Source: Streptomyces sp. TRM49041 (GTDB lineage: Bacteria > Actinomycetota > Actinomycetes > Streptomycetales > Streptomycetaceae). Taken from it: a DNA stretch of 64,000 nt. The notes under the pieces are model-generated. The model ran no database searches, had not been told where the DNA came from, and saw only the letters and a list, made by a program, of their open reading frames with translations. Numbering within the stretch: position 1 is the first letter of the stretch; the number at the start of each line of letters is the position of its first letter. Positions 59,520-64,000 of the stretch are shown in pieces. Location of the stretch: positions 1-64,000 of the forward strand of contig NZ_VSRY01000138.1 in assembly GCF_008271805.1 (NCBI RefSeq), in the 5' to 3' direction. Position numbers and translations under genes: made by a program.

Positions 59520-59567
59520 CGCCGTCGAGGGGTACGGTTTTACCGACAGGTCGTCGGAAAGCAGTTG

Positions 59568-59585
59568 ACTTAGGTAAGCCTAAGT
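59568..59585 (+). promoter_or_regulatory. Iron box (DmdR/IdeR-type) upstream of heme oxygenase
   Basis: ACTTAGG-TAAG-CCTAAGT is a perfect 7-bp inverted repeat and matches the known actinobacterial iron-box pattern (TTAGGTTAGGCTCACCTAA). It overlaps a TTGACT -35-like hexamer at 59565. Repression by an iron-loaded DtxR-family protein is therefore very likely. Confidence 0.8.
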
Positions 59586-59707
59586 AGGAGGATCGGGTCG
59601 GTGGCGCCCGGCACACACGCGCACCGCGGCGCCGCGCGTCCGGCCGTCACCGCCCGCTCCGTCCGTCACGCCGACGTTCCGCACCCACCGGTCCCCGGAG
59701 GCCCGCC

Positions 59708-60379
59708 TTGGACGCACGCGCCACCGCCACCGTCACCCCGTTCTCGACGCTCATCCGCACCGCCTCCCACGAGGCGCACACCGAGGCGGAGACGTCGACC
59801 TTCATGAGCGACATGCTCGGCGGCCGGCTGGGCGTGAACGCCTTCGCCCGCTACACCGAGCAGCTGTGGTTCGTGTACCGGGCCCTCGAGGAGGCCGCCG
59901 ACGGGCTGCGGGACGACCCCGTCGCGGGGCCCTTCGTGCAGCCCTCACTGTTCCGGACACCCGAGCTGGAGCGCGACCTCGCCCATCTGCGCGGGCCCGG
60001 CTGGCGCGCCGCCGCGACCCCGCTGCCGGCCACGGCCGCGTACGCGGCCCGCGTCGAGGAGTGCGCCCGCACCTGGCCCGCGGGATACGTCGCCCACCAC
60101 TACACCCGGTACCTCGGCGACCTGTCCGGCGGGCAGATCATCCGAGACAAGGCGGAGCGCACGTGGGGCTTCGCCCGCAAGGGTGACGGCGTCCGCTTCT
60201 ACGTCTTCGAGGGGATCACGAACCCCGCCGCCTTCAAGCGCGCCTACCGCGAGCTGCTGGACGGGGTGAACGCGGACGATCTGGAGAAGCAGCGCATCGT
60301 CGACGAGTGCAAGCGCGCCTTCGCCTTCAACACCGCCGTCTTCCGCGAGCTGGGCGAGGAGTTCCCGCTCAGCGCCTGA
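59708..60379 (+). CDS. Biliverdin-producing heme oxygenase
   Basis: The TTG start at 59708 has GGAGG 8 nt upstream. The 223-residue protein is a heme oxygenase: the proximal heme His is in TASHEAHTEAETSTFM and the flexible distal helix is YLGDLSGGQII. It opens heme to biliverdin, CO and Fe2+, a way to obtain iron from host or environmental heme. An iron box lies about 125 bp upstream, so it should be induced by iron starvation. A short overlapping frame with its own AGGAGG and GTG start (59601) precedes it. The last 11 bp overlap the convergent phzF-like gene. Confidence 0.93.
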   Translation: MDARATATVTPFSTLIRTASHEAHTEAETSTFMSDMLGGRLGVNAFARYTEQLWFVYRALEEAADGLRDDPVAGPFVQPSLFRTPELERDLAHLRGPGWRAAATPLPATAAYAARVEECARTWPAGYVAHHYTRYLGDLSGGQIIRDKAERTWGFARKGDGVRFYVFEGITNPAAFKRAYRELLDGVNADDLEKQRIVDECKRAFAFNTAVFRELGEEFPLSA

Positions 60380-61040
60380 GCGGGAGCGGTCCGGGGTCGA
60401 TACGGCGGACCCGTCCGCCCAGTTCGATCACGCCGTCCGGGCCCGGGGCCGTCATGATCTGCGAGCCCCGGCCCTGTGTGATGTTCAGCGCGCGGCCCAG
60501 CCGAGCGGTCAGCAGCAGGGCCGCCGTGCCCGACGCCTCCTCCTCGTCGACGGCGTCACCACGCCCCGGGAAGGCCCGCGCCCGTAGCCGGCCCGCCGCC
60601 TCGTCCTCCCACGCCCAGGCGTAGACGCCGCCTCCCGCCGACGGCACCTCCAGCGCCTCCACCTCGGCGGCCGAGCCGTACCGGCGCAGCGTGCACGGCG
60701 GCGCCCACTCGGCGTGGGCCTCGATCCAGGTGAACTCGCCGTCGTGACGCGCCCACACCTCGCCCACGGGAAGGTCGAGCACCTCCAGGTCGAGCAGCCA
60801 GGCGGCGCCCACGACCGGGTGGCCCGCGAACGGCACGCGCAGGCCGGGCGTGTAGAGGTCGACCACGCCGCGCTCGGGATCGTCGACGAACACCGTCTCA
60901 CTGAAGCCGAGTTCCTTGGCGAGCGCCTGCCGGGACGCCTCGTCGGGGCAGGCGCGGCCGTCACGTACGACGCCGAGCCGGTTGCCGTGCCGTCCGTCGG
61001 CGCCGCAGAAGACGGCCAGGACGTCGTGTGCAACGTTCAT
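60369..61040 (-). CDS. PhzF-family isomerase-like protein
   Basis: From the ATG at 61040 the protein has 223 residues, shorter than the usual 260-300. PhzF-fold motifs are present: HGNRLGVVRDG, ELGFSETVFVDD (with the catalytic-type Glu), YTPGLRVPFAGHPVVGAAWLL and SGTAALLLTARLG. There are no phenazine genes nearby, so the role is a general isomerase of unknown substrate. Upstream frame to 61427 lies in the FTR1 gene and is not used. It is convergent with heme oxygenase and divergent from the FTR1 gene. Confidence 0.87.
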   Translation of the reverse strand: MNVAHDVLAVFCGADGRHGNRLGVVRDGRACPDEASRQALAKELGFSETVFVDDPERGVVDLYTPGLRVPFAGHPVVGAAWLLDLEVLDLPVGEVWARHDGEFTWIEAHAEWAPPCTLRRYGSAAEVEALEVPSAGGGVYAWAWEDEAAGRLRARAFPGRGDAVDEEEASGTAALLLTARLGRALNITQGRGSQIMTAPGPDGVIELGGRVRRIDPGPLPLRR

Positions 61041-61174
61041 CCCGGCATTCAAACACGGCGTCAGAACGTACGGCGGAGTACGCGGGGGACGGCCTCGGAG
61101 GCCATGCGCACACCGATTCGGTCGCCCGTACCGCCGTACACTGCCCAGTCGATCGAACGAAAGGCCGTTCCCAC

Positions 61175-62128
61175 GTGCTTGGTTCCCACCTGATGGCGCT
61201 GCGCGGCAGCCTCGAAGCCGCTCTGGTTCTGGGGCTGCTCGCCGCCTGGCTCGTGCGGGCCGGGCGGCGCGACCGCCAAAGGCCGCTGTGGGGCGGAGCC
61301 GGCGTGGCCGCGGTGCTGGCGCTGGCGGTCGGCGCCGGGTTCGAGTTCGGGACGCGGGAGTTGACGGCCGAGGCGGCGAAGGCGCTCTCCGGGAGCCTGT
61401 CCGTGTCGGCCGCCGGGTGCGTCGCATGGGCGGTGTTCCGGGCGCCGGGCGCCGGGTTCGTCGCCGTCACCGGGTTCCTGGTAGTGGCCCGGGAGGGGCT
61501 GGGGACCGCGCTGCTCCTGTGGGCGACGGTGTCCGCCGCGCGGGACGAGGCGGGTTCGGCCGGGCCGCCGGGCATGGTGGCGCTGGGTGTCGCGGTCGCG
61601 GCGGTGCTGGGGTGGCTGGTCCACCGGGGCGTACTGCGGGTCCGGCAGGGCCCGTTCACCGCCTGGGCGGGCGGGGCGCTGGTGGTCGTCGCGGCCGGGG
61701 TGGTGGCGCAGGGCGTCCGCGACCTCCAGGACGCGGGCCCGGAGGGCGGGGTGCTCGCGGGGCGGGCGTTCGACCTGGGCGGGGCCGTGTCGCCGGACCG
61801 CTGGCACGGGGCGCTCCTGGAGGGCGTGCTGAACGTGCGGCCGGACCCGACGGTGCTCCAGGTCACGGTGTGGGCGCTGTATCTGGTCCCGGCGCTCGCG
61901 CTCGGGCTGTCCCCGGTAGGGTTCGGTCGGTCAGTGCCGGTCGGGGTCGAGGAGCAGAAGAATACCGATGCGAGGGCTGGTGAAGGGGCTGGGCAGCCGG
62001 CCGCCGGGCCGACGGGGTACGAGGCCGCTGGCGGCGTTCGCGGCGGTGACGGCGCTGACGCTCACGGCGAGCGGGTGCGTGACCGTGCACGGCGAGTCGG
62101 CGGTCGTGCCGACGGCGACGCGTTCTGA
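61175..62128 (+). CDS. FTR1/EfeU-like permease with altered REGLE motifs
   Basis: The GTG start gives 317 residues with seven hydrophobic segments (LEAALVLGLLAAWLV and GFVAVTGFLVV at the start and middle, VTVWALYLVPALALGL at the end). This is the FTR1 iron-permease layout, and the start (VLGSHLMALRGSLEA) aligns with the usual N-terminus. However the two iron-motif copies differ from REGLE: the first is RGSLE (first Glu missing) and the second REGLG (last Glu missing). Iron transport is therefore doubtful. A TACACT -10 box lies at 61137. The hydrophilic C-terminal tail overlaps the next gene by 161 bp. Confidence 0.8.
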   Translation: MLGSHLMALRGSLEAALVLGLLAAWLVRAGRRDRQRPLWGGAGVAAVLALAVGAGFEFGTRELTAEAAKALSGSLSVSAAGCVAWAVFRAPGAGFVAVTGFLVVAREGLGTALLLWATVSAARDEAGSAGPPGMVALGVAVAAVLGWLVHRGVLRVRQGPFTAWAGGALVVVAAGVVAQGVRDLQDAGPEGGVLAGRAFDLGGAVSPDRWHGALLEGVLNVRPDPTVLQVTVWALYLVPALALGLSPVGFGRSVPVGVEEQKNTDARAGEGAGQPAAGPTGYEAAGGVRGGDGADAHGERVRDRARRVGGRADGDAF

Positions 62129-62996
62129 GGCCGAACAGGCGCTCAAGGACTTCACCGACGCGTACAACGCGGCCGACAAGGAGTACGACCCGTCCCTCGA
62201 CGCGCACCGGGTGACCGGCTCGCTCGGGGCGATTCATCAGGCGGGGCTCAAGGCGCGGTCCGTGACCCACCCGGACGGCAACCCGAGCCACAGGCCGCTG
62301 GAGCTGAACGACACCAAGTTCGTCATCCCGAAGAACGCCGGCTGGCCACGCTGGTTCGTCGTGGACGCCGACTCCAACCGGGACACGGACCAGGGCGCGG
62401 GTGACAACCGCTGGGTGCTGCTCTTCATACGCGGCGGCCCCGACGAGATGTGGGAGGCGTCGCACCTGGCGGTGCTCGCGCCGGCGGAGATCCCCGTGTT
62501 CCGTACGGACGCGGACGGCTGGGCGGAGCCCGCCCCGGCGGACGGGGCGTCGCTGGCCGCGGCGCCCGCGGAGCTGAGCGAGGACTACGCCGGGTACCTG
62601 AAGACGGGGCAGCCCGAGAAGTTCGCGGCGGGCCCGCACACCTCGGTGCTGAGGGAGCAGCGCGACAAGATCGCCAACCGGCCGGGGCTCGCCGTCCAGT
62701 TCGCCGACCAGGCCCTGGACACTGGGGCGTTCGCGCCGGTGGGGCTGGTCACCGAGGACGGCGGGGCGCTGGTGTTCTTCTCGACGCGCTTCTACGAGCG
62801 GCGCACGGCGGCGCAGGGCTACCGGCCGAAGGTGTCGCCGGAGGAGAAGCCGCTGCTGACGGGCGACGTGCGCAACACCCTCACCAAGGAGTGGGTGGCG
62901 AGCCTGACGGCCCTGGTGCGCCCGGGCGGGACGGACACGGACCAGGTGACGATCGTGAACCGGCTCCAGGGCGTGACGGCGGTCAAGGGTTCCTGA
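61968..62996 (+). CDS. Lipoprotein of unknown function
   Basis: The 342-residue protein has a basic n-region, a hydrophobic core and lipobox TASGC with Cys37. The mature part contains DFTDAYNAADKEYDPSLDAH (a helical, acidic start), KNAGWPRWFVVDADSN, WVLLFIRGGPDEMWEASHLAVL and a C-terminal VTKEW-like segment (TLTKEWVASLTALV). This is a common Streptomyces extracellular lipoprotein type without known function. GAGGAG lies 13 nt before the ATG. It begins inside the FTR1 gene (161-bp overlap), which suggests coupling to that permease. A hairpin follows the stop. Confidence 0.8.
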   Translation: MRGLVKGLGSRPPGRRGTRPLAAFAAVTALTLTASGCVTVHGESAVVPTATRSEAEQALKDFTDAYNAADKEYDPSLDAHRVTGSLGAIHQAGLKARSVTHPDGNPSHRPLELNDTKFVIPKNAGWPRWFVVDADSNRDTDQGAGDNRWVLLFIRGGPDEMWEASHLAVLAPAEIPVFRTDADGWAEPAPADGASLAAAPAELSEDYAGYLKTGQPEKFAAGPHTSVLREQRDKIANRPGLAVQFADQALDTGAFAPVGLVTEDGGALVFFSTRFYERRTAAQGYRPKVSPEEKPLLTGDVRNTLTKEWVASLTALVRPGGTDTDQVTIVNRLQGVTAVKGS

Positions 62997-63006
62997 CCGC
63001 GGCTCA

Positions 63007-63041
63007 CGGGCCCGCGCGGCCGCGGAGACGCGGCGGGCCCG
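63007..63041 (+). terminator. Hairpin downstream of the lipoprotein gene
   Basis: CGGGCCCGC at 63007 pairs with GCGGGCCCG at 63033 over 9 bp with a 17-nt GC-rich loop, 11 nt after the stop codon. Confidence 0.55.
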
Positions 63042-63110
63042 CGGGGCCGGGGGCGACCTGGGCCCCGCGCCCCGGCGACCCGACGTCCCCGCGCCCCGGC
63101 GGCCGGAAGC

Positions 63111-63150
63111 GCTCAGCGACTCACCGGCTCAGCGGCTCAGCGGCTCAGCG
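63111..63150. repeat. 8-bp tandem repeat over the Prim-Pol stop codon
   Basis: GCTCAGCG occurs three times exactly at 63127-63150; a degenerate unit (ACTCACCG) and another exact unit extend the array to 63111. The stop codon of the convergent primase gene (63137-63139) and its last four codons lie within the repeat. Confidence 0.8.
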
Positions 63151-63892
63151 GCCACGCCACCGCGTGGTGGTCGCCGTGCTCGTCGTCGGCGTAGCGGTCG
63201 GCGTGCCGGGCGCAGGCGTCGGTGAGGGTCTCCAGCAGCGTCAGGGGGTCCGGCAGCGGGTGCTCGGGGCCCCGTACCCACTCGACCATGTGGTCACCGG
63301 GCAGCCGTGCCGGCGGTACGAGGACATAGCTGCCGCGGCAGTGCCAGCGCAGCCCCGGGTGCTCGTCCATGGTCTCGGGGTGGCAGTCCAGCTCGCACGG
63401 CCACCACTCGTCCTCGTCCTCGGGCGTGCCACGCGTGGCGGTGAAGAACAGCACGCGGCCACCGCCGAGCGAGTCACCGGCCTCGGCGACCGGGCCGACC
63501 TCGACCCCCTCCGCGAGCAGCCGCTCCAACGCGGCGCGACCGGCCTCCAACGGAACGTCCAGGACGTCGTGGACCATGCCGGTCGCGGTGATGAAGTTGG
63601 CCTGCGGCTGGCCGAGCGCCCACCGCTCGATCTGCCCGGGGTCGGTGGCGCACTGCGTCTGCCAGGCGAAGGAGACGGGATGCCGGGCGGGCGTGGGACA
63701 GCCGACGCGCTCGCAGGAACATCGGTAGCCGACGGGATACGCGGCGGGGGCGAGCGGCAGTCCGGCGGCGGCCGTGGCCAGGAGCAGGTCCTCCCGGCTC
63801 GGGGTGTCGGCGGCGGATTTCCTCGGGCGGCGACGCAGCCAGTGCGCGATCCTGCTCTCCGTGCCGCGGTAGCGGCCGATACCGTCGCCCAT
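63137..63892 (-). CDS. Bifunctional DNA primase/polymerase (Prim-Pol)-like protein
   Basis: The 251-residue protein begins at ATG 63892, with GAGGGGA upstream. It matches the N-terminal Prim-Pol family seen in Streptomyces: a Cys-rich block YRCSCERVGCPTPARHPVSF near residues 55-75 (zinc-like), QTQCATDPGQIERWALGQPQANFITATGM, and GGGRVLFFTATR. The acidic pair DVLDVPLEAG could be part of the catalytic site. It lacks a helicase part, so a role in priming or DNA-repair synthesis, or an inactive protein, is open. Its final residues (PLSR) are encoded by the tandem repeat at the stop codon. Confidence 0.8.
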   Translation of the reverse strand: MGDGIGRYRGTESRIAHWLRRRPRKSAADTPSREDLLLATAAAGLPLAPAAYPVGYRCSCERVGCPTPARHPVSFAWQTQCATDPGQIERWALGQPQANFITATGMVHDVLDVPLEAGRAALERLLAEGVEVGPVAEAGDSLGGGRVLFFTATRGTPEDEDEWWPCELDCHPETMDEHPGLRWHCRGSYVLVPPARLPGDHMVEWVRGPEHPLPDPLTLLETLTDACARHADRYADDEHGDHHAVAWPLSR

Positions 63893-64000
63893 CTATCCCC
63901 TCACACCTGACGCAAGCCCCTGTGGTCCCTGCCATGGTCCCATCATCCTGCGGCGCAGGTGACAGGACTCCTCAACCGAGGTACGGCGGTCGATTCGGAG

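Noticed and set aside
60369-61040. Evidence for a phenazine cluster from the PhzF-like gene
   Set aside because: No other phenazine gene is near; stand-alone PhzF-fold proteins are common.

Overview
The window is high-GC actinobacterial chromosome, almost certainly Streptomyces. The evidence is the very high G+C in third codon positions, frequent GTG and TTG starts, many leaderless-type -10 boxes 6-8 nt before the start codon, and the gene families: DUF1996, DUF6153, an AfsR-like BTAD/NB-ARC regulator, a MalEFG operon without a MalK gene, GlnE with a GlnA2-type synthetase, an F420 reductase and Prim-Pol. From memory, the order resembles the S. coelicolor SCO22xx core region (malEFG, glnE, nadE, glnA2, panB, map). 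I see no rRNA, tRNA, CRISPR array, complete IS or prophage. Most of the window is stable core chromosome.

Layout. 1-9.8 kb: a truncated membrane protein, an NAD-dependent epimerase, a DUF1996 secreted protein, a divergent pair (lipoprotein and a 664-aa membrane protein with a sigma-factor-like cytoplasmic part), a metal-dependent hydrolase/ferredoxin-reductase operon, a TetR regulator and a tautomerase-like protein. 9.9-28.7 kb: a starch/maltodextrin locus with a secreted two-headed amylase-pullulanase, a secreted CBM20 alpha-amylase, a PutP-like symporter, and then malE-malF-malG-aglA-malR on the minus strand facing a divergent aglA-malR pair on the plus strand. CTTGC/GCAAG operator-like repeats lie in front of the amylase, malE and the second aglA. 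28.7-36.6 kb: a PAP2 phosphatase, glnE, a VOC protein, a RibD-like reductase, a GlnA2-type synthetase and a SpoIIE-type phosphatase. 36.7-43.2 kb: DUF3105-DUF305, a CBS protein, an alpha/beta hydrolase with DUF998, and DUF6153 with a multicopper oxidase. 43.3-51.8 kb: nadE, an EEP hydrolase, an MFS exporter with its TetR regulator, panB and a DrrAB-type exporter. 51.8-64 kb: an AfsR-like regulator, a site-2 protease, npdG, map, heme oxygenase behind an iron box, PhzF, an FTR1-like permease with altered REGLE motifs, a lipoprotein and Prim-Pol.

Working together: the extracellular amylase and pullulanase would produce maltodextrins, MalEFG imports them (energised by an ATPase encoded elsewhere, probably MsiK), the two AglA enzymes hydrolyse them inside the cell, and the two LacI regulators probably share operators. 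GlnE and the GlnA-like enzyme belong to nitrogen control. DUF305, DUF6153 and the multicopper oxidase suggest copper handling, and heme oxygenase suggests iron scavenging.

The observations I would look at first are: (i) the sigma-like, membrane-tethered protein at 4060-6054; (ii) a palindromic repeat inserted in frame next to the catalytic glutamate of the second AglA; (iii) complementary loss of one Glu in each REGLE motif of the FTR1 protein; and (iv) a recurring pattern of 8-14 bp tandem minisatellites just 3' of stop codons.
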